From positions 70,588,604 to 70,652,603 of the forward strand of contig NC_065531.1 in assembly GCF_020184175.1 (NCBI RefSeq): a stretch of DNA of 64,000 nucleotides, given 5' to 3'. Below the pieces are notes generated by a model that was not told the DNA's origin, searched no databases, and worked only from the letters and a program-made list of their open reading frames with translations. Numbering within the stretch: position 1 is the first letter of the stretch; every line of letters starts with the position of its first letter. Position numbers and translations under genes: made by a program. The DNA comes from Aphis gossypii (taxonomy: Eukaryota > Arthropoda > Insecta > Hemiptera > Aphididae). Below are positions 41,849-55,026 of this stretch, piece after piece.

Positions 41849-43051
41849 CGGATAAGTGGGTACCGCTCTACTGTACAGGTGCCTCGTGGATCACTATTAG
41901 ATATATAATATATATCATAGGAGTGTTAAATTTGAATTCAATGATAGGTATCATTGTACACGAAAAACGATTCTGAACGAAGACGATTTGTCAGCTTAGG
42001 ATATAATTTTCAGTGGTTGGTGAAAAAAGTGGCTTATGTTTTAATGGCCTGAATATACCAAAATTTAAGTTCTTTATAATTATTGTAAGCTAAACTTATG
42101 GGAAAACTTGTATTAAATTTTCAACTCTTAGCTACTTGTGCAAACATTTTTATGAATTATACCTACAAAATAATTTGCAAATATTCATGATTTTGACGAA
42201 TTTTTGACAATATTTGAACTTCAAATGCTAATAAAAAAAATTGTGCCTATATATTCTTATAATTTTTAAATCACTATAAGAGCAACTTATGAGAAATTTT
42301 GTATTTAATTTTCAAGTATTTTTATTGGGCCAAAAAAATTTTTATCGACATTTCAAAAATAATTTTTCAGAAAAATTGAAAATTTAAGCTGTTTATAAGC
42401 AAAAAAAATTTTATAATTTTTCAACTTCAAAATTACTTGCAAATTTTCGTGATTTCGACATATTTCGTAAAAATTTGAACTATAAACGCTAATAAAAAAA
42501 AATTGTGACTAATGATTTTTGATTTTTCTGATTTTTTTTTTAAATACAATTAGAACAATTCATAAGGAATCTTATATTCAATTTTCAAGTTTTTTTAACC
42601 ATCCGAAATATTTTTATTCGAAAAAAAATTCTGAGAAAAATCGAAAATTTCTGTGATCTATAAACAACTCAAAAAAGTCAAAATATTTTTAAAATTTAGC
42701 CATGTATTAATAACAGTAACATAAACGTGTGGTGAAAATTTCAAGTATTTACAGTGATTAGTTTTTGAGTTATAACCATATAAAAAAATCGATTTGGTCA
42801 AAAACTAGTTTTGCGTAAAAATTCTCGTTTTTCCGTCACTTTTTTTTTGTTTTACTTGATTTTTTTGAAAACTGTTGGAAAATGTTTTTTACCTTTATAA
42901 TGCATCAAGGATATTCACTTCGCCATAGGAAACCACCCCCAAAGTTTGAAATTGAAGCATTATTTCGACTAGTTATGCTGTACACAGACAAAAAAACAAA
43001 AAAACACATATCATAGTAAAATCAATACATTCATCACTTCGTTCAGAATCT
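41849..43051 (-). repeat. Interspersed repeat, long copy (about 1.2 kb)
   Basis: The longest copy of the family also seen at 27566-28169. In this orientation it starts CGGATAAGTGGGTACCGCTC after an A run and ends CACTTCGTTCAGAATCT. It contains repeated sub-blocks of the type AATTTTCAACTTN...GAAAATTT. No protein-coding capacity was seen and no terminal inverted repeats, so the class is undetermined. Confidence 0.75.
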
Positions 43052-43096
43052 AAAAAATTAAAAAAATTAATGTTTAAAATCATTGTCATTGTCTAA

Positions 43097-43225
43097 TTGC
43101 AGTTCGATCACTACCTCTTTTTCACCCGAGTAGTGCTTTTCAACCATTACTTTTTTTCAACTCAAATGCAATTCGATTATTTATTTTTAGGTAATAAGTG
43201 CAATTCGAACATCCCGCTTAAAAAT
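43097..43225 (+). repeat. Degenerate tandem repeat
   Basis: Words such as TGCAATTCGA or TGCAGTTCGATC recur about every 30-50 bases with TTTTCA-type spacers. The frame here translates to repeated QFD-YLF motifs, which reflects the repeat rather than a gene. Confidence 0.45.
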
Positions 43226-45405
43226 AGCACACATACGAAATTACTAAACACAAGGGAGAGACCAAAGTATTGTGTACCTCAGAGGTACCTTTATATGCAG
43301 CGAGCCACTCGTATTATTTTCTGCAAATATCGCTGGTAATAATAGGAAAAACATGTAATTCATACAAAAATTTAGTTTCATTATTAAATTTTAAATTAAA
43401 AACTATTATTATTATTAAAACATATATAGATTAACATTAACATATTTCAACTTTGAATTACAAATCATTTTTTTTTTTTTTTAGTTTAATAACTGACATT
43501 GTTTTTCATGACCTAATTTTTCTACATTTGGTTAAATGTGAGAAGATATAATCCTCAGTGAGTTTTTCAAGTGAATGTCAGTTAACCGAGCTCTAGTTTT
43601 CGATAATTTTCGTTAGTGAAAAAATATGCTCACAACTGTAAGTACTATCAAAAAGAGATATAATTCTTAATGCGTTGTTTTGAATACTAGGATATGTCTC
43701 CATCTAAATATTATATTTATAATAACAAAATTGAAAGTTCAACGTTATAGTACTTTTCTTTTAATATTTTATTGTTCTGTAAATCAATTATCTCCATTTG
43801 CATATTTTATAAAAAATCTTCAATCGATAATGAAAATGGAATTGAAAAAAAATTAAAAATTAAATTAATTAAACTATTATTTTGCCTTATAGGTAATTAA
43901 TGTTTAATTTTCAAGCTAATATATAAATCACTAACGAATTATCAATTTAAAATTGTTTTAAATAATTAACTTTTGATATAATTACAATTATTAAGTACCT
44001 AGGTATAAATGTATAATACACTGTCTCAATTTATTATCGAAACTAATATTTCTAAATCTGGGTCATACCACCAGACAGGTTGAAATTTTATAATGCCATT
44101 ACATCGTACATATGGCAAGAATTTTCCACTAATTAGAATCATGAAACTTATAAACAAAATTTAATTACTTAAATCTAAATTGTACTTAACACAATACAAT
44201 GTTCTGATGTATTGTACATAATTTTTTTTCACGTATTTTATTGTAATAAAGCTTAGCTTTTTAAATCATAACAAACAAATGAATAAATTATAAATAAAAT
44301 ATTTTTAAACGAAAGCATTCCATTTAGAGTAAATAGTATTTCCTCTGTTTAAATAATACATAGATTATATAAATGGAATGTAATTGAAGTTTGTCAAATA
44401 TATGACAGTGCGAAATTTGGTTAAAAATTGTTTTTCAATCACATAATATAGAAGTATACAATCAGAAACTATTATTTTAACTTGTAGATAGATCACATAA
44501 TTTAGAAGAATTTATTCAAAGACAACCAATTACATAAATAATAAATTATACAAAACAGAAATTATAATTTTTCAGTACATAGTATGGTGACCAAGCTACT
44601 ATTTAATGTTTATAATAATTACAATTTACATTACTTGATAAATATTTATAAAAGAAAATTTCTACAAAATCACATCATAGGGAAAAATCTAAAGCATATA
44701 ATTTGAAAGATAAAAAACTTCTAACAAATAATGTAAACCATTTATTATAAAACGTCTTATGGAATATATTAAAACTGTAAAATATAATGTAACTAGGTTT
44801 ATTTAAAGAATATAAATTTCATAAATAATAAATGATATAAAACAGAATTTATAATTTGTTTAGTAGGTATACATGTACCTATTATGATTCTTTATTTCAA
44901 ATAATTAAAATTCATATCAATAAAAAAAGTTCTATAACGTAAAAATGTATATTGTTCATAATTGTGTCCGTATTGTGTCTTTTGATTTTTTTTTAATGTA
45001 CAAATTATGTTTCGTTGAAAAAAATTTACAGGTAAGCATATTAAGAAATTTGTCCATTTTTTGCCATGATATTATACAAATATATTATAATCATATATTT
45101 TGTTTAGCCATATTAATTATTAAAAATACTAACCGTATAATATTGTACTACTTATATTAGAACTTCTATAGTTTTATGTATTATTTTATCGATTCTCATG
45201 GGAAATTTAAGTGTAGTATTGAAAATGTTAAGTTATATATTAGTATAATATATAACTCGTTATCTTAATAGTCATTAGTCGATTATCAACATAGATTGAT
45301 ATTATCGTTGCATACTTGCATCTCTGCTGTACATACTTTAATATCTCTCATAATTATAAAATATAATAAAGATAGAAAAATATCTATCTAACTTGTATAA
45401 TAATA
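43226..45405. other. AT-rich intergenic DNA
   Basis: No gene. The 71-codon frame at 44945-45160 is AT-driven and unconvincing. Confidence 0.5.
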
Positions 45406-45580
45406 TTTATGGGAACAGAACTCGTGTACTTGAAAATTTTTTTCCATCGGGACTCAACTTGTTTATCTTTCATTTTTCATCAAGACTTTACTCGCGTATG
45501 TGTATCCATCTATTTTCATCAGAACGCAATTTATGTACTAGTAATTTTGTCGGGTTACAACTCGTTAACTGCGATTAGAA
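45406..45580 (+). repeat. Degenerate tandem repeat, unit about 35 bp
   Basis: About five imperfect units of the type TCATCRGRACTCAACTYGT followed by TTATTT-like spacers, at 45412, 45446, 45478, 45517 and 45549 approximately. The two overlapping short ORFs here are shadows of this repeat. Confidence 0.45.
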
Positions 45581-46362
45581 ACTATAAACCTCTAACACGT
45601 TGTACAACCTATTAATTACAAAACGTCTTGCAAGGTGTATTAAAAATATATATTAAAATATTATGTTAATATATTGTTAGTGATTTAAAATTCAGCTACA
45701 TACTTCATCCCTGATTCTGGAATTGAATAACAATCTGTATAAATTATAAAATATTTTTTTAGCTATAACTAATTTCGCATTAAAATATAAAATGAAAAAC
45801 TTACACATAACATATTTTAAGTTCTATGCCTACGATAAACTCATTAGTTTTACGGTGATATTTGTTTTTTAATATTTTATTTAGTTAATCAATAGATCAG
45901 ATTCTATACTATATAGATTCTATAGGATCCTATAATTTTACAAATAAAAATTAACATACATTTAAATATTATAGGATAGTATCGTATACATATAAACTTA
46001 GCTTTCCTCAATATTTATCTTATTTATTGCCTTAATAATTTGTAAAATTTTAAATAATACCACATATTTTGATAAACAAATAGACAACTTGATATCGTCT
46101 TGAAAAAGTATTAATTAACAATAAGTATCTTTATTAAGGTTTATATAAAATTGTATAAGTTATGCCATAATTAATTTATAGATATATTATGGACATATAA
46201 TAAACACAGAATTATTCTACTAAACTAATTTTTTATTTAAACAAAAAAATAATCATGAAATCATTCTAGACATTCCGTGTATATGTATTGTTTATTCCAA
46301 AATATCGATGTCCCAAAGGAAAAATAAAAACATATCAATTTAAGTATAAATTACAATAAATA
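45581..46362. other. AT-rich intergenic DNA
   Basis: Nothing supportable. Confidence 0.5.
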
Positions 46363-46370
46363 GTATAAGT

Positions 46371-46552
46371 CAGCGCTTCTCAACCATTGGTACGGATACC
46401 ATCATTAGTGGTACGCGAAGAAAATTTCCCTTCATAAAAAACATAAACGTCTACATTATTAATAAGCAAAAAATGATCAGGTGGACGGTGGTACGTAAAA
46501 ATTTTCAAACTGTGTAGGTGGTATGCGAATATAAAAAGGTTAAGAACCGTTG
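46371..46552. mobile_element. hAT-type MITE with target-site duplication
   Basis: A 182-bp element with 15-bp imperfect terminal inverted repeats: CAGCGCTTCTCAACC at the left and CAACGGTTCTTAACC (reverse complement) at the right. It is flanked by an 8-bp duplication, GTATAAGT (46363-46370) and GTATAAGG (46553-46560), with one mismatch. Both the TIR type and the 8-bp duplication are typical of hAT transposons. No coding capacity. Confidence 0.85.
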
Positions 46553-46560
46553 GTATAAGG

Positions 46561-47360
46561 ATGATACATTTGTATCATCAAATAAATCAAATAAATGTAT
46601 TTTATTACTTTAACTTTGTTTTTACTGGTTAAAGTGCTTATTTAATTGCTATAACTTGGTTAATTTTGGAATTAGAAAGTTAATTAAATTACTAAAATTT
46701 GAATGAAATAATGAAAACATTATAAGTGAAATAAGTGTTAAAAAAAGTTACTTTCTTAGTTTTTTATTAATGGGTAAATGATTAAAAAAATATAAAGATT
46801 GGCTGTTAAATGAATAATAGTATATGTTTCAACTAATTAAAAAACAATAATCAAATCGCATAGCTATATTAACTTTAACTACAGATATACATTGTATTAA
46901 ATACCAATTTAACTTGTTCTTTCAACTTAACTGTTTCGACTAAAAAAGGTTTACATTTTTTATTTGCAAGATGGTTTATTATATAATATATTTTGACCTA
47001 ATTGATACTTTAGAGGCGTGGGGAGAAGGACGGTCAAAATAAAATTAGTTTTACTCCACATGAAAAAAAAGTTCTGCATGCCACTTGCGCTAAGCATATG
47101 ACAAATATAAAATGTATGTTGTTTCTACATTTGTTCGGAAAAGCAGCAAATAATATTGTTCTACATTTAAAAAATAACCATATTTATTTAATCAACAGAA
47201 TATTGCGTTCTAATTTACACAGCAGTTTTGTTTTAAACATACTTACATTAATTTTTTATGTTAGTTTAAGAAATTAATAAAACGCTCCATTTTAGGACAT
47301 AGGTCATCATAAACATACTAAATACCTAGTTAACAACACTGTTCATATCGTAGTTCAAAT
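46561..47360. other. Upstream region of the microexon gene
   Basis: AT-rich sequence between the hAT MITE and the microexon gene. No gene; it probably holds the promoter-proximal regulatory sequence. Confidence 0.4.
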
Positions 47361-47367
47361 TCTACTT

Positions 47368-47375
47368 TATATAAA
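47368..47375 (+). promoter_or_regulatory. TATA-box candidate
   Basis: TATATAAA lies 24 bases before the ATG at 47392. Usual spacing would put the start site near 47398, past that ATG and before the in-frame ATG at 47407. Either initiation is a little earlier than usual or the second methionine is used. AT-rich context lowers confidence. Confidence 0.35.
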
Positions 47376-47391
47376 AGTTTTAAGTTCAAAG

Positions 47392-50300
47392 ATGGTTAAA
47401 TTTAATATGTTCAACTACTTGTCAATACTTGTTTTCACTTTAAGTATGCTTGAGTCATGTAAGTATAACTGGTTTTTTTTATATTACCTAAAATATATTT
47501 ATATTTTATTAAATTCAGTTAGTTACTACCATGTATGGATTGATTTTATTTAAGCAAATACAATACTTGAAAATGTATATTATTCTCAAATATGTAGTAA
47601 ATTAATTACATACTATCAATTTTATTTTTGATCACAAATTTTCCATTTTTCTTGAAATTCAATTTCGTAATTTATACATTATTGTTTATTATTAAAATAA
47701 TATTTTGGTCCTTAGATTTGTTTTAGTACCTAACCTTATTCCTTGGTGTCTAAATTTACATAAAATAATTAAATTATTTCAAAAACACATGATTGCGTGG
47801 ATAGTACAATATTTATAAGTCGAATTTTAGTAAATTTTACTCAAATTCTTGAATATTTTAATTCAGTTGATTTTTTTCTATTTATAATATTATGTGATAA
47901 TTATAACACTATATATTTTTAATTAAATGTTAATTTTTTTCAGGTTTATGTGTTTGTAAGTTTCACTTATATATATTTAAAACTATAATTAATCTTATTA
48001 CTCACTATAAATATTTTATCTTGACAAGTAATTTAAATTAACAATGTACATTTTTTAATTTTGTTTTTTAGATAATCGTAAGCATTTAAAAATTAATATT
48101 TATTTCTATCTGCTTTATTATATGTTTTGATTTTATCTCAAAATAATTTGAAAAAAACTAATAACATAATATTTATATTTATAACTTTGAAAGAGTCAGA
48201 AAAAATTTTAAATTATAATCTAAATTTAGATACATAATTATATATTAATACATCAATTATAGTTACCTACTATAAAGCAGAGCTTTACTCACTTGACCAC
48301 TCTTTTTTTAAAACTTAAACCATAGAAAACGCAATTTAAATTTAGTTAAACCAAATTATATTTAGGTATATCATTTTTTTATTTTATATAATATGTAAAA
48401 AATGTAATAAAAGTATGAGCCTTTATCAGTTGAACTTTTAATAAAATCAGAGTATTAAAAATTTAATGAAAAATAATAAGAGTCCGTCTGTGAGTTAACG
48501 TAGAGATTTTATTTTTAGTGGCCTTACTTTTTGAAGCTGTACAAATGATAAGATTTTCAACTTCAATATCCTTACTAGTAGGAAAGTGAAGATAGTTAGC
48601 ATGTAGAGAGTCACTCATCATTATTTAAATTATATTTATGTCAATAGTACGTTTTTGACAAATTTTCTAAAAAATTTTAGATTTAGAAAAGCTTTATTCT
48701 TAAACAAAATAATATTAATTTCGGAATGTTAATAATATTACCATTAATCTAAAGTACGAATTCGAAAAAATCTAGGTTTGAATTTTAATTACAAACGTAA
48801 TGATTGTTATACTAACTTGATTAAAATTTTTAGCGCAAAAATCAATTAATTTTTTTTTTAAAGTAATATCTAAAACAATATTGTGAAGTATGCCTCAGTA
48901 TAAGTATTCCTAACTATTCTGACAACTTAAACTAGCTAAAAATAAAATATTTAATATGGGAGTTTCGTTGTCGATGATTATATTAGTATATGAAATTCAT
49001 TTGGTTAATCGGTGATATAAATAATATTATCTAAAATTTATTTCAAAATAAGATTCTTTTACCTTAATGTGAACATAAAATAATATAACGTATCTATGTA
49101 ATAAATTTATAACACCTTTTAAAATATATAATTTACTGATTATAATCGTTTATATTTACAGAAGCAGGATATAATGAATGTATAAGTAAGTGTGCTAACT
49201 GAAATAACTTTTAAAAACAAATTATAAGTAGATATAATATATAATCGTGAATTCAACAGACAAATTTAATTTTTTTTTATACACCACCCAGTTACGGTTT
49301 TATCGGAAATCAAAGGTGGGGGTTATACACGGCGTTTTCCATCGAATAATTATATATTCAATATAATTCATTGTTTTATATCGGAGTCACTATACACGAC
49401 GGATGCAACATGCGATAAATGGTGCGTTTTTGTCATCGGCGAAAAACGCCGGTGGACTTTCGTTTTACGAATGAACGCCGAAGTAATAAAAACTCTTAAT
49501 TTTACACTGTTTTAAATAATTAGGATGGGTTGAGCTGGTGACGGGAGACGCCGCGTTTAATGACGGACTTTACAATTTCTTCTAAAAGATTGTATAAATA
49601 TACGCTCGTCGTAGTGACGTCACTTGTATAGTATAGCCCAGTCAGTCGGAAAAAGTGGCGTACGAAGCGTGACGGAATACACCGTGTAAAACCCCGGCCT
49701 AAGACTGTACAATTTAAGGTGTATTCAATTTCTGTTTAAATAACTAAACAAAAAAAATAAAACACTTAATAATTATCTCAACAAATTACGATTTTTTTAG
49801 GAATGCTAGTACCTATTCCTAAATAACAATCGTTTTAACCACATTTTCTGGAACAACATGGACACCATGACGGTAGACATTTGTTGAGCTTATAGTGTCA
49901 ATTAGGTTTTACTTTTACTATATAATTTTCTGTATCATAATACATTGTTATTTTAATAAATTGCTATTGGAATTTTAAAAACCAACTACACTACCTATAA
50001 TAGGTACTTGCTAATATGTAATGAGTATATTTACAAACAAACACTATCCAGTTAGCAGTTTTAAAATATCATAAAGCATTTTAAATCCTGAAATATTTAA
50101 GTGAATAATAAATGATTTTAAAATAAATTATTTTTACAGATGCTTTGGGAGAAGATGGTTTCAACGTTGATATTAATTCTCCTAGTATGTATTTACTTTT
50201 AGTATACCTTATTAACTGCTAAAACATACAAAATAATCATGTCAACTCATCTAGTAAAGACTATCAGTCTATAATCAACCAGTAATATTTTGGTTTGATA

Positions 50301-53300
50301 AATGGTAGATGTATATCAATTACACCAATCTATACGGTTAAATCTTTTAAATGTAGTGAGAAAGTAATATTACTACTACATTCAGAATAAATTCTGTGAA
50401 TTAGTCCAAAGTGTTGATACTATTTCTAAACACAATTTTGTTTTACATTTAACTAAATTACTTTATGATATATTGAAAAAAAATCTATTACAACCAATAA
50501 CTATTTAAAATATTTTGAAAGTTTAATTGTGTGTAGAAAATAATAAATTAATAATAAAATTGTGTGAATTTAATTAGAACAAAGTGTCTGATCTTTAGTA
50601 TTATTTTATTTTAATTATAATAAAATAACTAATCATTATAAAAACCAATTTATTCATTATTGCGAACAAAATTTGACGTTACAAAATGTAAATTTGTATT
50701 ATTTGTATATGAGTATGAGTATTATTTATTAATTGACAATTTATTTTATTCAATTAAACATTATATCAAACAAAAATGTTGGCCATATATAATATAAGTT
50801 ACAAGTTTATGAAAATACACATATTTTGTAAAAATAATAGGTACCTAGTATCTCCTATAAAATATTGGAAAATATATGTTAAATATATATAAAATATAAT
50901 AATATATGAAAAAGTGTACGTAAGTGAAATTAATAGCTATTCCTTTATAGGAAATACCTACTTTTTATAATTTATAGTTTTTATAAACTGTTTTAAATAT
51001 AGTCTCTCAATACTGACCACATTTAGGATTGTATTAATTTGGTAATAATAACTAGATAAATCTAGGTCTTAGTATTTAAATGACTGTTAGAGTAATTATT
51101 GTGGTCATAATATACGATGTTTATGGGCTCGTACATTTCAAAAAATAAATTTAAAAGTAATATAAAAGTAACTGATTGTTTTGTTTTTAGGTGAAATTAA
51201 TTATACATTTATTTTTAATAAACTAATGTGTAAGTAATTTATATGTATGTGTATAATAATTTAATATTTTGATGGTAGATGGTGTTATTTTACACCTAAA
51301 AGTTTTCCGATAATTTAAAATATACGGTTAAACTATTGAAGTACAACTGATTCTAGACTTCTAGAGTGAATAATAATAAAAGTGGCATTAATTATTCAAT
51401 AATTTTATTATAATTCTTGCAATAATAATGATGTAAATTTTTTTAATATCTAGGTGTTACGTTGTCTGGTAAATATTTTTTTGTCATTATTTATTGATAA
51501 TATTATATAAATATACATTCAAACTATTTTTAAACGTATAAATGATAAACTGATAACGGTTTATAGACTGTACTAATACCTATCAGTTGTATAAATTTAA
51601 AGATCTCATTTCATAAGGTACATTATTAAACTGTATGTATAAATAAAAATAAACCTGTGAAAACACAATAAAAAGTTCAAAAATAGCAAATATACATTAT
51701 TTTGTTTCTAAATAAATATGATAGAAATATTTGCTTAATACCTTTTTAAAATAGGTATCTTCAGTTACTCTTTTTTGAATAACAGATAAAAAAAATCTAA
51801 GATTAATATTCATAAAAGAAAAATTGTATAAATATATAGATACATTTTCATCAACATTTGAACTTCAAATGCTAACAAAATAGAAACCTGCTTAGGTATT
51901 TAATATGATGGTTTAAATTGGTCTAAATATAACGTATGAAGAATATCATATAATATTTTTAAGCTTCTTGAACAAGAACAAAGAATTGTAATATTTATAA
52001 AAATATCTATATGTATCTAAGTTTGTTTTTTGTTAAATTACAAACATTATATTTGTTAATATTCAATAATTATACTAATATGAAGGTAACTTACTGATAT
52101 TATTAATTTTTAAGTCATTATCGCTTTACTACTGTAGCACGGTTAAATACGTATTTTATTGTACATATTATATATTACATATTTATATTGCTCAATTATT
52201 TATTTTAGTTAGATAAATATGTTTTTGTCAAAAACATTGAATTAAAAATGAATGCAACAGAATAGCTCCATAATCATACATTTTATAGAGAAAATGAATA
52301 ATTGTTTACACTTTGTTAGAAATTTTCAGTACAGAATAAAAATAAATATATTGTCTTAATGTGTTTTCACTATGAAGTAATCAGGTTGTATCGCCATTTT
52401 CAAGATATTTTTATATTCTGAACGAAGTGATGAATGTATTAATTTTACAATGATGTGTGTGAGTGTGAGTGTGTGTTTTTTGTGTCTGTGTACGGAATAA
52501 CTTGTCGAAATAATGCTTCAATTTCACACTTCAAAATGTCAAGTTTTTAGTTTTCACCAACCACTGGAAATTATATCCTAGGTTAATAAATCATCTCCTT
52601 TCAGAATCGTTTTTTGTATACATTGATACCTTTCATTGAATTCAAATTTAATACACCAATTATAGTGACCTACTATACAGCAGAGCGTTACTCACTTTAG
52701 AATTTAGAATATGTATTAAATAAGTTTGTCATTTTATTTTTTTAATGTTTAGTTATACTTAATATTTTATAATCTATACAAATATTTTATCATTCCAGAA
52801 TGGGGATCAAAGTATGTTGGTAAATTTGCAAAAGGTAATAATATATTATCATTATAATTTAATATAATTTTAATAGTCATACAAGACGTGTGGTAATTAT
52901 AATAGCCAATAGGTGTTTTATTTTATTTTTATTGTTTTGATCTAAATTTTAATTGATAAAAATATCATAATAAGTATCATAATATTCTTGTAAATTAAAG
53001 TATTTAACGATTGTTATACATTCAGTTTAAAATATTATTATTTATAAAATGTGTTTTCTTTTAAACAGGATTGGATACATCTGATATTTTTCGTAAGTTA
53101 TTTGTGTGCTTAAAATAATGTAATTAAAATATTTGAAAACATAAATAGATATATCGAATATATTATATTAATATGGATTATAATATATTATTTAAACAGA
53201 GGAAGAGGATAATATTCCAACTAGTATGTTTTTAAGTGAAAACTATTTGTGATTAAAATTTAAAACTTTACTATTTGAAACAATTTTAAAAAATGTTATA

Positions 53301-54978
53301 GTTTTAGTGATTTTTAATTTTGCGCGAAAATTCAATTTTAATTATCTACAAATTGAAATTTTAACAAAATAAATTATTATTAGTATAATACTATGTCAAA
53401 TTTCAATTACATTGTGTTAAATTGGATTATGTCTTATTCACATAGGTAGCAGTGCTTTCAATATTATTAATGGTAAGTTATAGTTGTTTGCTTGATTTTA
53501 CCTAAAGTTTACTACTTGAAACGTTTTTAAATTAATTGTTGGTTTAGCGATTTTTAATTTTGTTCAAACATTAAACTATTATTATCTACAAGAAAAAATA
53601 TTAGTTCGTATTTGTAGCCTCTATATTGTTTTTTTTTTAAGAAACTAAATTTCTAAGAAATTAATATTATTTATGATTCATATTTTAATTGTAATTTAGA
53701 ATAATTTAAAATCATAATTACCTTGTACTGATTTTTATTTTTATCCAACTAAATACATTTAGTTTATATACCTATATTTTGGCTATTTCTCAGTATATTT
53801 TATACTCAATTATATACGAAAATTTTGAACCAGGATATCTATAAAACTCTCTGTTTTTTATGTTATTGACTTGTATTACATCAATTTGATCCACAGCCAT
53901 AATATTATAATTATAGAAGACGGCTTCCATTAAACTATTGTGTAAATTCTGTGCTATAAATCTTAAAAAATTAAAAATAAAAATATTATACGAACATTTG
54001 TTTTATTTATTTTCTTAATCGTATTAATAATAATTTTAATTGTTATACTATAATATATTATTGTACCATAGTAGCTATGTACCATACAATAATTAATTAA
54101 ATTCTATGACTCTATGTTTCATTTTATAATTTATGAAATATTGTTTTATTTAAATAGATAGATCGAAATTGACAAAATTGATCGGTAAGTTATTTTTTGT
54201 CGATAGTTTAAAATATTTTTATACGAAAATACATAAATATTTGTTTTGAAAATATAGATGTAATTAACATTAAGTTAGTTAATAGTTAATACAATATTCT
54301 ATATTCAATTAGAACATTAATTATTAGAACGCATAAATAATATTATTAAATTATGTGCAACTAATAATATTTTATAGTCGGGCTGAACAATTATGAGTAT
54401 CTAGCCATAAATTCCATTTTTATATTATCGCTAAATATTATAGTTACCTGTATAAAGCTAATATACTCTACTAAAAATTATTCATTTTTTAAATTTTATT
54501 TGATATTTACTTGATTTATTGACAAAATATTATGAAATATCTTATATAAATCATAAAAAAACAGTGTGTTTAAATATTTTTATCCTTTAAATAATTTAGA
54601 CCTATGTTCCACAACGTGGATTTTTATTTATATTTAATTATAAATGTGTTAGGTTCGACAATCACTTTCATAATTACATTATAGAAACATAATGGACAAT
54701 TAATTAAGTTATTTTTCTTCGGATATTATGTCTTTTTTTTCTGATTTGCGATTATTTTACCAATGTTTGAAAGTAGTAAAAGTTTAAACATACTGGAAAA
54801 CGCTGTATTGAAAAGTGTATGGATAAAAATATTATATATTATTACATTATGAAATTATATTAATATTACATTATATTAATAACTTTTATGTTTTAACAGC
54901 TGATAACACAAATAGTTTGACTGGTATAGTTTTGAATGAACATATTATATTAATAAAATTACGGATTAATGATAAGAG

Positions 54979-55026
<48 letters not shown>

